From the NCBI RefSeq assembly GCF_014251695.1, contig NZ_CP059195.1, positions 186,001 through 250,000 of the forward strand: 64,000 bases of DNA. Direction: 5' to 3'. Under the pieces are notes generated by a model, which saw only the letters and a program-made list of their open reading frames with translations, did not search any database and had not been told where the DNA came from. The position numbers and the translations under genes are program-made. Positions 25,812 through 35,416 of the stretch are shown piece after piece; position 1 is the first letter of the stretch, and the number at the start of each line of letters is the position of its first letter. Source of the DNA: Blattabacterium cuenoti. GTDB taxonomy: Bacteria > Bacteroidota > Bacteroidia > Flavobacteriales > Blattabacteriaceae.

Positions 25812-26594
25812 ATGATGCAAATGCATAAACTTTTTTATAAAAAAAAATTTGACCAACACTTTTTAAAAGATCAAAATATAGCAAAAAAAATTGTAAATTA
25901 TCTTTCTTTTAAAAATTACAACACAGTAGTAGAAGTAGGCCCAGGATTAGGTATCCTAACTCAATATTTATTAGCTAATCCATCCAATCATGTTTTTTTG
26001 ATAGAAATTGATAAAGAATTGATTTCTTTTTTAAAAAGAAAATTTTTTATTCCTAAAAATCAAATTCTTCATAAAAATTTTTTAAAATGGAATCCTGAAG
26101 AAATAAAATTGAAAAATTTTGCAATTATAGGAAATTTTCCTTATAAAATTTCTTCTCAAATATTATTTCATATATTAAAATACTATCAATACATTCCAGA
26201 ATGCGTTGGTATGTTTCAAAAAGAAGTAGCAAAACGGATCACATCTTATAAAGGGAAAAAAACTTATGGAATTTTATCAGTTTTAGTTCAAACATTTTAT
26301 GAAGTAAAATATCTTTTCACTGTAACAGAAAAGGTATTTTTTCCTATTCCTAATGTACAATCAGCAGTGATCTCTTTAAAAAGAAAAAATGAAATTATTT
26401 ATTGCAATCAAAATATGTTATTTCAATGCGTTAAAATTGCTTTTAATCAAAGAAGAAAAAAATTAAAAAATTCTTTAAAATTCTTCAACCATATTCCAAA
26501 TTTTCACAAAATTCCATTTTTAAATAAAAGAGCAGAAGAATTATCTGTAAAAGAATTTCTTAAATTAACAAAAGAAATAGAAATTAGGAAATGA
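25812..26594 (+). CDS. rsmA: 16S rRNA (adenine1518/1519-N6) dimethyltransferase KsgA
   Basis: About 260 residues. KFDQHFLKDQNIAKKIV, VVEVGPGLGILTQYLL (SAM motif I) and IIGNFPYKISSQIL (motif IV, NFPY) are all present. It dimethylates two adenines in the 3' end of 16S rRNA during 30S maturation. Three ATGs stand at the start (25812, 25815, 25821). A TATATTTG box lies at 25803-25810; if it is the promoter, the mRNA begins at or after 25812 and the ATG at 25821 is the start. The 3' end overlaps folD by 4 nt (ATGA), so rsmA-folD-queE form an operon. Confidence 0.95.
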   Translation: MMQMHKLFYKKKFDQHFLKDQNIAKKIVNYLSFKNYNTVVEVGPGLGILTQYLLANPSNHVFLIEIDKELISFLKRKFFIPKNQILHKNFLKWNPEEIKLKNFAIIGNFPYKISSQILFHILKYYQYIPECVGMFQKEVAKRITSYKGKKTYGILSVLVQTFYEVKYLFTVTEKVFFPIPNVQSAVISLKRKNEIIYCNQNMLFQCVKIAFNQRRKKLKNSLKFFNHIPNFHKIPFLNKRAEELSVKEFLKLTKEIEIRK

Positions 26595-27454
26595 TAACTA
26601 AATTATTAGATGGAAATCTGTTAGCTAAAGAAATCAGAAATGAAATATCAAAAATTATAAAAGAAAAAATATTAAACAAAAATAAGCGGATTCCTCATCT
26701 TGGAATTATTTTAATAGGAAATAATAGTTCTAGTATTACATATGTTAATAACAAAATTAAAGAGTGCAAAAATATTGGAATCGAATATTCTTTAATACAT
26801 TTATCTGTAAATACTTTAGAAAAAGAATTATTGAAAGAAATAAAAAAAATGAATCAAAATCCATATGTAGATGGTTTTATTGTGCAATTTCCTCTAGAAA
26901 AACACATGAATCATGATAAAATTATTTTATCTATAAATCCTAAAAAAGATGTAGATGGATTTCATCCTGAAAATTTTGGAAAAATGGCTTTGGATATGAA
27001 ATCTTTTGTTCCCGCTACTGCATTAGGAATATTAACTCTTTTGAAAAAATATAAAATTCAAATATCTGGAAAATATACTGTTATAATTGGGAGGAGTAGA
27101 ATAGTTGGAAGACCAATTAGCATACTCATGAGTAGAAAAAATGATACTGGAAATAGTACTGTAACACTTACTCATAGTAAAACTATAAACATAGAATATT
27201 ATACAAAACAAGCAGATATTATTATAGTAGCAGTAGGAATTCCTGGATTTCTTAAAGGAAAAATGATTAAAACAGGAGCCATTGTTATAGATGTAGGAAT
27301 TCACAAAAATGAAAAAAAAATATTAGGAGATGTTGATTTTTATAGTGTTTATGGAAAGGCATCTTATTTGACTCCTGTTCCAGGAGGAATAGGACCTATG
27401 ACTCGTGTTATGTTACTTAAAAATACTTTAATGGCAGCATTAAATAATAGATAA
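26591..27454 (+). CDS. folD: Bifunctional methylenetetrahydrofolate dehydrogenase / cyclohydrolase
   Basis: 287 residues. SSITYVNNKIKECKNIGI holds the catalytic YxxxK, PYVDGFIVQFPLEKHMN the PxDGxxVQ-type substrate motif, and VIIGRSRIVGRPISILM the NADP loop; LTPVPGGIGPMTRVMLL ends the fold. It interconverts methylene- and formyl-tetrahydrofolate, providing units for purines and formyl-Met (compare def). Confidence 0.96.
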   Translation: MITKLLDGNLLAKEIRNEISKIIKEKILNKNKRIPHLGIILIGNNSSSITYVNNKIKECKNIGIEYSLIHLSVNTLEKELLKEIKKMNQNPYVDGFIVQFPLEKHMNHDKIILSINPKKDVDGFHPENFGKMALDMKSFVPATALGILTLLKKYKIQISGKYTVIIGRSRIVGRPISILMSRKNDTGNSTVTLTHSKTINIEYYTKQADIIIVAVGIPGFLKGKMIKTGAIVIDVGIHKNEKKILGDVDFYSVYGKASYLTPVPGGIGPMTRVMLLKNTLMAALNNR

Positions 27455-27458
27455 GTAA

Positions 27459-28070
27459 GTGAAAGAGATTAGTTATCCTATACAAGAATCATTTTATTCT
27501 ATTCAAGGAGAAGGATATTATTATGGAATAGCTGCATACTTTATTCGTTTTGAAGGATGTAATATAAAATGTAATTGGTGCGACACAAAAGAAAGTTGGA
27601 ATATAAAAAAAAAAGATTTCGTTCCAATTCATAAAATTATTGCTAATGTAAATAATCATCAAGTAAAAACTGTTATTATTACTGGAGGGGAACCTACAAT
27701 GTGGGATTTATATCCTTTAATTAAAAAACTTAAAAAAAAAGGATATCGTATTCATATTGAAACTTCAGGTTCTTATCCTATAAAAGAAAAATATGTAGAT
27801 TGGATTACAATTTCTCCTAAAAAAATAAAACTTCCTTTACAAGAAAATTATAAAAAAATTAATGAATTAAAAATTGTTATTTCGGATAAAAATGACTTCT
27901 TATTTGCGGAAGAACAAGCTACTTATATAGAAGCTGCTAATTGTTTCTTATTTCTACAACCAGAATGGAATAATATTTTTAGTATTCTTCCAAAAATTAT
28001 TTCTTACATTAAAAAAAATCCTAAATGGAGAATATCTCTTCAAATTCATAAAATATTAAATCTACCTTAG
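27459..28070 (+). CDS. queE: 7-carboxy-7-deazaguanine synthase (radical SAM)
   Basis: 203 residues, starting at GTG 27459, 4 nt after folD. FEGCNIKCNWCDTKESWN gives the radical SAM cluster CxxxCxxC with the Cys-Asp-Thr seen in QueE; IQGEGYYYGIAAYFIRFEGC and ITGGEPTMW are also typical. It makes the 7-deazaguanine base of queuosine from carboxy-tetrahydropterin. No other queuosine gene lies in the window. Its 3' end meets hisIE 6 nt away on the other strand. Confidence 0.92.
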   Translation: MKEISYPIQESFYSIQGEGYYYGIAAYFIRFEGCNIKCNWCDTKESWNIKKKDFVPIHKIIANVNNHQVKTVIITGGEPTMWDLYPLIKKLKKKGYRIHIETSGSYPIKEKYVDWITISPKKIKLPLQENYKKINELKIVISDKNDFLFAEEQATYIEAANCFLFLQPEWNNIFSILPKIISYIKKNPKWRISLQIHKILNLP

Positions 28071-28076
28071 TAAGTA

Positions 28077-28661
28077 TTAATATTTTGAATGTCTTTTTTC
28101 CAAAATATTAATAACATCTTGAATTTTAAATCCCTTTTTTTTCAAAAGAATGAGATAATGAAAAAGTAAATCCGCAGATTCATTTAAAAATAAATTTTTA
28201 TTATTATCTTTAGATTCAATGATAAGTTCCACTGCTTCTTCTCCTAATTTTTGGGATATTCTATTAATTCCTTTTTTTGATAATTGATATATATAAGAAT
28301 TGTCTTTTTTTTTTTGAATTCTATCCAATATTATATTTTCTAAATAAAATAGAAAATTCTTTTTATTCATTTCTTTCCAACATGTGTCCGTTCCTTTATG
28401 GCAAATAGGACCTGATGGTATTGCTTTTATTAATAATGTATCTTCGTCACAATCTACTAATACATCTTTAATAAAAAGATAATTTTTACTAATCTCTCCT
28501 TTAGTCCATAATCTTTTTTTTGATCTGCTATAAAAAGTCACTTTTTTTTCATCCATACTCTTTTTATAAGCTTCTTGATTCATATAACCTAACATTAATA
28601 CCTTATCTGTTTTTGAATCTTGAACAATTGTGGGAATTAAACCTTTTTTGAAATTTATCAT
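28077..28661 (-). CDS. hisI: Phosphoribosyl-AMP cyclohydrolase / phosphoribosyl-ATP pyrophosphatase
   Basis: 194 residues, a HisI-HisE fusion (hisIE) carrying steps 2 and 3 of histidine synthesis. HisI domain about 1-100: DVLVDCDEDTLLIKAIP and GPICHKGTDTCW hold the zinc/magnesium ligands. HisE domain about 108-194: ISQKLGEEAVELIIES and ESADLLFHYLILL, the EExxE-ExAD pattern of the MazG-like fold. It is the last gene of the his operon, 31 nt after hisF. Confidence 0.95.
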   Translation of the reverse strand: MINFKKGLIPTIVQDSKTDKVLMLGYMNQEAYKKSMDEKKVTFYSRSKKRLWTKGEISKNYLFIKDVLVDCDEDTLLIKAIPSGPICHKGTDTCWKEMNKKNFLFYLENIILDRIQKKKDNSYIYQLSKKGINRISQKLGEEAVELIIESKDNNKNLFLNESADLLFHYLILLKKKGFKIQDVINILEKRHSKY

Positions 28662-28692
28662 TTTTTTATATATTTTATTTTCTATTTTAATC

Positions 28693-29445
28693 TTATCTTA
28701 CAGGTATATGAAGTTGATTTAAATAAAATTTTAATTTTGGAATTTCTATTTCTTTATAATGAAATATACTGGCAGCTAAAGCAGCATCCGCTTTTCCAGT
28801 TTTAAATATTTTGTAAAAATCTTCTAATTTTCCAGCTCCACCTGAAGCGATGACCGGTGTATCAATATTTTCTGATATTTTTCTAGTAATATCTAATGCA
28901 AATCCATTTTTTGTTCCATCATGATTCATAGATGTTAATAATATCTCTCCCGCACCTCTATTAGTCCCTTCCTTAGCCCAATCTAAAGTTTTGGTATGAG
29001 TTGAAATTCTTCCTCCATTTAAATATACCCACCATTCATTTTCTTCATATTTAGTATCAATTGCTAAAACAATGCATTGACTTCCGAATCTTTTAGAAAG
29101 ACGTTCTAAAATATTTGGATTTTTAAAAGCAGCAGTATTAATCGATATTTTATCTGCTCCCGCATTTAACAAGAGTTCAACATCTTTTTCCTCTCGAATT
29201 CCTCCACCAACCGTAAAAGGAATATTAATATGACGAGAAATATCTTTTACTAAGCTAATTAATGTTTTACGTTTTTCATTTGTTGCAGTAATATCCAAGA
29301 ATATTAATTCATCTGCTCCTTGTTTTGTATACCAACAAACTAATTGTATTGGATCTCCAGCATCTTTTAAATATTTAAAATTTACTCCTTTTACTGTTCT
29401 TCCATTTTTTATGTCTAAACAAGGGATAATACGTTTAGCTAACAT
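28693..29445 (-). CDS. hisF: Imidazole glycerol phosphate synthase, cyclase subunit
   Basis: 250 residues, TIM barrel with the two half-barrel repeats. [20 protein letters not shown] contains catalytic Asp11; ALAIDTKYE-type sequence ([13 protein letters not shown]) the second Asp (about 130); [12 protein letters not shown] and [11 protein letters not shown] bind the phosphates. Pairs with HisH, using its ammonia to form IGP and AICAR. Confidence 0.97.
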   Translation of the reverse strand: MLAKRIIPCLDIKNGRTVKGVNFKYLKDAGDPIQLVCWYTKQGADELIFLDITATNEKRKTLISLVKDISRHINIPFTVGGGIREEKDVELLLNAGADKISINTAAFKNPNILERLSKRFGSQCIVLAIDTKYEENEWWVYLNGGRISTHTKTLDWAKEGTNRGAGEILLTSMNHDGTKNGFALDITRKISENIDTPVIASGGAGKLEDFYKIFKTGKADAALAASIFHYKEIEIPKLKFYLNQLHIPVR

Positions 29446-29457
29446 TTTTAATTATTA

Positions 29458-30198
29458 TTATTTCTTTATTGTTTTTTCAATCCAATCTTGAATATCAAAC
29501 AATGATATTTTATTTTCATATATAGCTTTTCCAATAATAACTCCACTGCAACCAAAATTAAACAATTTGTTTACATCATCCATATTACTAATTCCTCCAC
29601 TTGCGATAAAGTCAATATTGGGGAATTTTTCAATAATTTTTTTATACAAAAGAAAAGACGGGCCTGATAGAATTCCGTCTCTAGATATATCTGTACAAAA
29701 AATTTTTTTAACTCCATGATTACTTTTTTCTTGTAAAAAATCGAAAAATGGAAAGTCAATAAATTGAGTCCATCCATCAATTGCTATTTTATTGTTTTTA
29801 ATGTCTACTCCTAATAATATTTTATCTTCTCCATAAGTAGAAATCCATTCTTTTATAAGAAAAGGTTTTTTAACAGCAAGGCTCCCCACAGTTGCCATAT
29901 GTCCTCCATTTTCAAATACAGTACGAATATCTTTTTCCGAATGAATTCCCCCTCCAAAATCTATAATTAAATGTGTATACTTTGCTATTTTTTCTAAAAT
30001 TTTCCAATGTATAACTCTTCCTTTTTTTGCTCCATCTAAATCTACTAAATGAAGTCTAGATATTCCATAATTTTCTAATGTAAGAGCGATTTCTAACGGA
30101 TCTTTATTATAAATTTTTTTTTTTCTGAAATCACCTTGTATTAATCGAACACATTTCCCGTCAATCAAATCTATAGCTACTATAATATCCATTATCAT
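29458..30198 (-). CDS. hisA: ProFAR isomerase
   Basis: 246 residues, TIM barrel related to HisF. DIIVAIDLIDGKCVRLIQGD carries catalytic Asp (about 9) and TDISRDGILSGPS the second Asp (about 128-135); DFGGGIHSEKDI and ASGGISNMDDV hold the phosphate loops. Isomerises ProFAR to PRFAR, step 4 of the pathway. Between hisH (4 nt) and hisF (12 nt). Confidence 0.97.
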   Translation of the reverse strand: MIMDIIVAIDLIDGKCVRLIQGDFRKKKIYNKDPLEIALTLENYGISRLHLVDLDGAKKGRVIHWKILEKIAKYTHLIIDFGGGIHSEKDIRTVFENGGHMATVGSLAVKKPFLIKEWISTYGEDKILLGVDIKNNKIAIDGWTQFIDFPFFDFLQEKSNHGVKKIFCTDISRDGILSGPSFLLYKKIIEKFPNIDFIASGGISNMDDVNKLFNFGCSGVIIGKAIYENKISLFDIQDWIEKTIKK

Positions 30199-30202
30199 AA
30201 AT

Positions 30203-30793
30203 TTATAATTGAATAAAATTTTCTAATATTTTATGTCCTACATAAGAAGATTTTTCTGGATGAAATTGTACAGCATAAAAATTATTTTTTTGTAGTGCAG
30301 CACTGTAAGTGATTATATACTCTGTTTTTGCCGTTGTATATTTTCCTAAAGGAACATAATAACTATGAACAAAATATTGATAACTCCCATCTGGAATTTT
30401 TTTAAATAAAGATCCTTTTAGTTTGTGAATCGTGTTCCAACCTATTTGAGGAACTTTTTCATTTTTATCATTAGATTGAAATTTTTTTACTAATAAATCA
30501 AAAATTCCTATGCATGTAGTATTGCTTTCTTCTGAATACTTACAAAGTAATTGCATCCCCAAACATATTCCCAATACAGGTTGTTTTAATTTTGACAAAA
30601 GTAAATCCAATTTTTTTTCTTTTAAATATTTCATAGCATAATTAGCTTCTCCAACTCCAGGCAAAATAATTTTTTCTGCATTTTGAATCAACTCTTTTGA
30701 ATCTGTTACTGTAGCTTTAACCCCAATTCTTTCTAAAGAAAAAAGAATCGATTGCACATTTCCTGCAGGGTATTTTATGATAATCGTTTTCAT
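30203..30793 (-). CDS. hisH: Imidazole glycerol phosphate synthase, glutaminase subunit
   Basis: 196 residues, class I glutamine amidotransferase. ILPGVGEANYAM (oxyanion region), VLGICLGMQLLCK (nucleophile Cys, about 76) and YAVQFHPEKSS (His and Glu of the triad) are intact. Supplies ammonia to HisF. Confidence 0.97.
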   Translation of the reverse strand: MKTIIIKYPAGNVQSILFSLERIGVKATVTDSKELIQNAEKIILPGVGEANYAMKYLKEKKLDLLLSKLKQPVLGICLGMQLLCKYSEESNTTCIGIFDLLVKKFQSNDKNEKVPQIGWNTIHKLKGSLFKKIPDGSYQYFVHSYYVPLGKYTTAKTEYIITYSAALQKNNFYAVQFHPEKSSYVGHKILENFIQL

Positions 30794-30808
30794 AATATTT
30801 TAAATTTT

Positions 30809-31978
30809 TTATAAAATACCTTTAGTACTAGGTATATGAGTAGACGAGTTTTTTTGTATTGCCATTTTCATAGCTCTTCCAAAACATTTAAAAATAGATT
30901 CTATTTTGTGATGATCATTTTTTCCTATAGCATGAATATGTAAATTGCATTTGGCAGATACAGAAAAGGATTTAAAAAAGTGAAAAAACATTTCAGTTGA
31001 AATTTTACCTATTTTTTCCCTAAAAAATTTTGTTTTCCAAAATAAATGACTTCTTCCTCCAAGATCTAATGCAATTGTAGCTAAACTATCATCCATAGGA
31101 AGAGAATAAAACCCATAACGTTCTATTCCTATTTTATTTTCTAAAACTTGATAAAAAATTTCTCCTAGAGTAATACCAACGTCTTCTATAGTATGGTGAT
31201 CATCTACATAAAGGTCTCCTTTTATTGTTTGAATATTCAAATCTATAGAGCTATGAAATGCAATTTGTTGTAAAAGATGATCAAAAAAACCCAAACCAGT
31301 TTTAATATGAGATCTTCCTTTTCCATAAAGAAAAATAGAAATTTTAACATTGGTTTCTAACGTCCTTCGTTGATGAACGGATTTTTTTGTTGGAATGGAT
31401 AATAAATATTCATAAACTTTTTTCCAAGTGTCAGTTTTTAAAGCAATTATTTTTTTCAGATCTTTTTCATCTATACTAGAATAGTAATTTTTTTCTTCTT
31501 TTGTAAAATTTTTATAATGATGATTATTTTTAATCCATATAGATTTACATCCTAAATTTTTAGCCAATAAAACATCTGTTAATCTATCTCCAATTACAAA
31601 AGATTTTGAAATATTGTAATAATCCGATTTTAAATAATTTGTTAGCATTCCTATTCCAGGTTTTCTATTCTGTGATTTTTCTTCCGGAAAAGTTTTATCT
31701 ATATGAACAGAAATAAAATGAATTCCTTCAGTTTTTAAAATATTTAAAATATGATTATGTATAGGCCAAAAAATATTATCAGGAAACTGATCTGTTCCTA
31801 ACCCATCTTGATTTGATATCATAACTAAATCGTAATCAAATTCTTGTACAATTTTTGAAAGAAAAAATATAACTTTTGGATAAAAATTTATTTTCTCAAT
31901 AGAATCAATTTGATAAGTAGGAGGGGTTTCTTGTATAATTGTCCCATCCCTATCAATGAATAATATTTTTTTCATCAT
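30809..31978 (-). CDS. hisB: Bifunctional histidinol-phosphatase / IGP dehydratase
   Basis: 389 residues. The N-terminal HAD phosphatase (about 1-165) has LFIDRDGTIIQE (DxD nucleophile) and SNQDGLG; the C-terminal dehydratase (about 200-389) has GLGFFDHLLQQIAFHSSID and DDHHTIEDVGITLGE (manganese ligands) plus a second HIHAIGKNDHHKIE site. The fused enterobacterial-like form is also found in Bacteroidota. Overlaps hisC by 4 nt. Confidence 0.97.
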   Translation of the reverse strand: MMKKILFIDRDGTIIQETPPTYQIDSIEKINFYPKVIFFLSKIVQEFDYDLVMISNQDGLGTDQFPDNIFWPIHNHILNILKTEGIHFISVHIDKTFPEEKSQNRKPGIGMLTNYLKSDYYNISKSFVIGDRLTDVLLAKNLGCKSIWIKNNHHYKNFTKEEKNYYSSIDEKDLKKIIALKTDTWKKVYEYLLSIPTKKSVHQRRTLETNVKISIFLYGKGRSHIKTGLGFFDHLLQQIAFHSSIDLNIQTIKGDLYVDDHHTIEDVGITLGEIFYQVLENKIGIERYGFYSLPMDDSLATIALDLGGRSHLFWKTKFFREKIGKISTEMFFHFFKSFSVSAKCNLHIHAIGKNDHHKIESIFKCFGRAMKMAIQKNSSTHIPSTKGIL

Positions 31979-33060
31979 TTTTTTATTTTTTGAATGGAGT
32001 ATTTTTGTATTTGATTTATTAAATACTCATTTTCTTCATGAGTTCCTACTGTAATTCTTAAACAGTTATCACATAAAATGATTTTTGAACGATCTCTCAC
32101 AATAATTTTTTTTGTCATTAGATATTGATAAAGATTTTTTGAAGAAAAATTTATTTTTGCTAATAAAAAATTAGCGGAACTAGGATATACTTTTTGTATT
32201 ATAGGAATTTTTTTTAAGGATTCTTGCATATACTCTCTTTCTGCAAGAATATTTTTTAAATGAAAAAAAAATAAGTCTCTATTTTCTAAAGCTTTAATAG
32301 CTATCTCTTGAGAAAGCATACTGATATTATATGGATGTTTTACTTTATTCATCCATTGTATAATCGCTTCAGAAGCAATGGCTATCCCTATTCTTGCCCC
32401 AGCTAAACCCCAAGATTTAGAAAGTGTTTGTAGAATAATTAAGTTTGGATATTTATCAATTTCCATAGATAAAGATTTTTGATTCGAAAAATCTATATAT
32501 GCTTCATCTAAAACAACAATTCCTGTAAATTTTTTCGTAATCTTCTCTATATCTTCTCTTTTTAGATCATTTCCAGTAGGATTATTGGGAGAACAAATAA
32601 AAATGATTTTACTATGAGGATTCATAATTTTTTCTATTTTATCTAAATTTAATTGATAACTTTCCTCTATAAGAAAAATTTTAATTATATCCACTCCATG
32701 AATTTTTCCACTAACCTCATACATACCATAAGTAGGAGGAAAAATAATAACATTATCTATTTCTGGACGAGAAAAAATACGGTAGACCAAATCAATAATT
32801 TCGTCACTTCCATTTCCCAAAAATATTTTAGATGGAGAAATATTTTTAAAACTTGATATTTTTTTTCTTAATTCTTTTTGCAAAGGATCCGGATATCTAT
32901 TATAAGAATTTAGAAAAGATAAAGGGGAACCGAAAGAATTTTCATTAGCATCTAAGAAAATTGAATTTTTTTCTTGATGATGTTCTGTTCTAGCAGATAT
33001 ATAAGGATCTAGATTTAAAATATTCTCTCTAATTAGAGAATTTAAATTAAATTTATTCAT
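31975..33060 (-). CDS. hisC: Histidinol-phosphate aminotransferase
   Basis: 361 residues, fold type I PLP enzyme. SPNNPTGNDLKRED, VVLDEAYIDFSNQ and QTLSKSWGLAGARIGIAIA (PLP Lys in SKSWGLAG) are diagnostic. Converts imidazole acetol phosphate to histidinol phosphate. Confidence 0.96.
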   Translation of the reverse strand: MNKFNLNSLIRENILNLDPYISARTEHHQEKNSIFLDANENSFGSPLSFLNSYNRYPDPLQKELRKKISSFKNISPSKIFLGNGSDEIIDLVYRIFSRPEIDNVIIFPPTYGMYEVSGKIHGVDIIKIFLIEESYQLNLDKIEKIMNPHSKIIFICSPNNPTGNDLKREDIEKITKKFTGIVVLDEAYIDFSNQKSLSMEIDKYPNLIILQTLSKSWGLAGARIGIAIASEAIIQWMNKVKHPYNISMLSQEIAIKALENRDLFFFHLKNILAEREYMQESLKKIPIIQKVYPSSANFLLAKINFSSKNLYQYLMTKKIIVRDRSKIILCDNCLRITVGTHEENEYLINQIQKYSIQKIKK

Positions 33061-33071
33061 GCATTTACATT

Positions 33072-34373
33072 TTAAAACTCATTTTTTAATCGAATATTAA
33101 TAGATTTTTGATGTGCAAGCAACCCTTCTTCCGAAGATAAAACGTTTACACATTCTGATAAATTTTTCAATCCTTTTTTAGATATTTTTTGAAAAGTTAT
33201 TTTTTTTACAAAACTATCTATAGATACTCCACTATAAGATTTAGCGTAACCATAGGTCGGAAGTACATGATTCGTCCCAGAAGCATAATCTCCTGCACTG
33301 ACTGGAGAATAATTTCCTAAAAAAACAGATCCAGCATTAATTACTTTTTCTCCCCAATAAGATGCATTTTTACAATTTATAATAAGATGTTCTGGAGCTA
33401 CTTGATTTATTAGACTCAAGCATTCATCTAAAGATGTAAGAACAATTATTTTGCTTTTTTTCAAAGATTTTTCAATGATGTCTTGTTTATTAGAAATATC
33501 TAAAAATTGTTTTTTTAATTCTTTTTGAATTTCTTTTATCCAAGAAGGATTGTTTATAGTAACTAAAAGAACATAACTTTCTGGATCATGTTCTGATTGA
33601 GATAATAAATCAGAAACAACATATTCTGGATTTGCTGTTTCGTCAGCCATAATTGCTACTTCTGAAGGGCCAGCAGGCATATCTATAGATGTTATTCCTT
33701 TTTGAGATACAATTTGTTTCGCTATTGTAACATAAGAGTTTCCTGGTCCAAATATTTTATATACAGAAGGAATACTTTCTGTTCCATAAGCCATAGCTGC
33801 AATAGCTTGAGCTCCTCCTACTTTATATATACGTGTAATTCCTATATATTTAGCTGTATATAAAATTGACGGATGAATTTCTCCATTTTTATTTGGGGGA
33901 CTACATAATATAATATTTTTACATCCTGATAATTTTCCAGGAATTCCTAACATTAATACAGTAGATAACAAAGGGGCATATCCTCCAGGGATATAAAAAC
34001 CAATTTTTTCTATGGGAATAATTTTTCTCCAACAAAAAACTCCTTTTGAAATTTCTATTGGCAACTCCTCATGTATTTGTTTTTTATGAAAACATTTTAT
34101 ATTCTGATATGCAATTTCAATAGATTTTTTTAATCGATTTGAAGTTTGCATATAAGCTTTATCAAAATCTTCTTCTGTTACTTGAATTTGTTTTATATCT
34201 ACATGATCATATTTTATTGTATAAGTTTTTAAAGCTACATCTCCGTAAATTTTAACATTATTAATAATAGGATCCACTAAGTTTTGTAAATGAGAAATAT
34301 CTTGTAAAGTTCTATTGGAAATAGATTTCCATGTTTCATATGTAGGATGAATATATACTTGAATCATATCCAT
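33072..34373 (-). CDS. hisD: Histidinol dehydrogenase
   Basis: 433 residues. PGGYAPLLSTVLMLGIPGKLSG, KIFGPGNSYVTIAKQ, DMPAGPSEVAIMADETA and LSQSEHDPESYVLL (zinc and catalytic residues) are all conserved. Two NAD-dependent oxidations of histidinol to histidine. Lies 9 nt after hisG. Confidence 0.97.
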   Translation of the reverse strand: MDMIQVYIHPTYETWKSISNRTLQDISHLQNLVDPIINNVKIYGDVALKTYTIKYDHVDIKQIQVTEEDFDKAYMQTSNRLKKSIEIAYQNIKCFHKKQIHEELPIEISKGVFCWRKIIPIEKIGFYIPGGYAPLLSTVLMLGIPGKLSGCKNIILCSPPNKNGEIHPSILYTAKYIGITRIYKVGGAQAIAAMAYGTESIPSVYKIFGPGNSYVTIAKQIVSQKGITSIDMPAGPSEVAIMADETANPEYVVSDLLSQSEHDPESYVLLVTINNPSWIKEIQKELKKQFLDISNKQDIIEKSLKKSKIIVLTSLDECLSLINQVAPEHLIINCKNASYWGEKVINAGSVFLGNYSPVSAGDYASGTNHVLPTYGYAKSYSGVSIDSFVKKITFQKISKKGLKNLSECVNVLSSEEGLLAHQKSINIRLKNEF

Positions 34374-34382
34374 ATTTATATT

Positions 34383-35240
34383 TTAAAGTATAATTTTTTC
34401 TATAGGAAGTACTAATATATCTTGTGCTCCAAGTGCTTTTAGATTTTCTATTATTCCCCAAAAATCATTTTCATTTACGACAGAATGCACAGAACTACAT
34501 TCTGAATTTGCTAGAGGTAGAATAACTGGACTTTTAATTCCTGGAAGATAAGATATTATTTTTTCTAATTTTTCATTGGGGACATTTAATAAAATATATT
34601 TATTATTTTTAGCTTTTTTTACAGCTCTAATTCTAAATAACAATTTTTCCATTATGATATTTTGTGTAGATCCTAAATGTATATGTGAAGCTAATACAGC
34701 TTCAGATTGAAGTACCGTTTCTACTTCTTTTAATCCATTCATAAAAAGAGTGGATCCACTGCTAACTAAATCACATATACAATCGGCTAAACCTATTCCA
34801 GGAGCTATTTCTACTGCTCCAGATATTTCGTGAATTTCTGCATTTATATATCTTTTTCCGAAAAACTCTCTTACTAAAAAAGGATAACTTGTAGCAATAC
34901 GTTTTCCATCCAAATCTTTAATATTATTGTAAGCTAAAGACTTAGGAACAGCTATAGAAAGTCTGCATTTTCCAAAACCTAAAGTTTCTTTAACTTTAAT
35001 CCTTTTTCTTTTTTCTAAAAGAACATTTTTTCCTACAATTCCTATATCAGCAACACCGTCTTCTAAATATTGAGGGATATCATCGTCTCTAAGAAAAAGT
35101 ACTTCTAGTGGGAAATTCAGAGCCGTTGTTTTTAACTTATCTATTCCAATATTAACTTCTATACTGCAATCTTTTAGTAATTTTATAGAATCTTCATAAA
35201 GACGGCCAGATTTTTGAATTGCTATTTTAAGTTTATTCAT
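34383..35240 (-). CDS. hisG: ATP phosphoribosyltransferase, long form
   Basis: 285 residues, so the long form with a C-terminal regulatory ACT-like domain that binds histidine; HisZ is not needed. KLKIAIQKSGRLYEDS, VADIGIVGKNVL and EIAPGIGLADCICDLVSSGSTL (PRPP loop) form the catalytic part; GIKSPVILPLA onward is the regulatory part. First enzyme and control point of histidine synthesis, first gene of hisGDCBHAFIE. Its start is preceded by a terminator-like hairpin (see 35253-35293). Confidence 0.97.
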   Translation of the reverse strand: MNKLKIAIQKSGRLYEDSIKLLKDCSIEVNIGIDKLKTTALNFPLEVLFLRDDDIPQYLEDGVADIGIVGKNVLLEKRKRIKVKETLGFGKCRLSIAVPKSLAYNNIKDLDGKRIATSYPFLVREFFGKRYINAEIHEISGAVEIAPGIGLADCICDLVSSGSTLFMNGLKEVETVLQSEAVLASHIHLGSTQNIIMEKLLFRIRAVKKAKNNKYILLNVPNEKLEKIISYLPGIKSPVILPLANSECSSVHSVVNENDFWGIIENLKALGAQDILVLPIEKIIL

Positions 35241-35252
35241 AATCCAATACAG

Positions 35253-35293
35253 AAAAAAAATAATAAAAGCTTACAAGAGTAAGCTTTTATTAT
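35253..35293 (-). terminator. Terminator hairpin in the hisG leader (candidate attenuator)
   Basis: A 15-bp perfect stem (35260-35274 with 35279-35293; core TAATAAAAGCTTAC) with loop of 4 nt is followed on the minus strand by T8 (35260-35253), 12 nt before the hisG ATG. On the plus strand there is no T run after it, so it acts toward hisG. The region is divergent (xth points the other way), so the only nearby transcript it can stop is the his operon's own. Confidence 0.75.
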
Positions 35294-35334
35294 AGTTTAA
35301 GTAGATCAAATTCATGCATCAAAATGCATTATGG

Positions 35335-35342
35335 CAAATATA
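35335..35342 (-). promoter_or_regulatory. Candidate -7 box for the his operon
   Basis: The minus strand reads TATATTTG, exact match to TAnnTTTG, 95 nt before hisG and upstream of the terminator hairpin. No TTG is seen 17-23 nt further upstream. The predicted leader contains tiny frames (for example 35329-35312, Met-His-Phe-Asp-Ala, and 35315-35271, 14 codons running into the hairpin), none rich in His. Confidence 0.4.
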
Positions 35343-35416
35343 AAAACTATTTTTAATATTTTATAATTCCCCTTTGGAATTACTTAGTCTATTTTTTTTA
35401 ATAAAAATTTAAAATT

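Noticed and set aside
29571-29780. 69-residue frame inside hisA on the same strand
   Set aside because: Alternative frame of a fully conserved hisA; composition fits a shadow.
35271-35329. His leader peptide in the hisG leader
   Set aside because: The short frames contain at most one His codon and one of them runs through the terminator stem, so they do not have the form of a histidine-sensing leader peptide.
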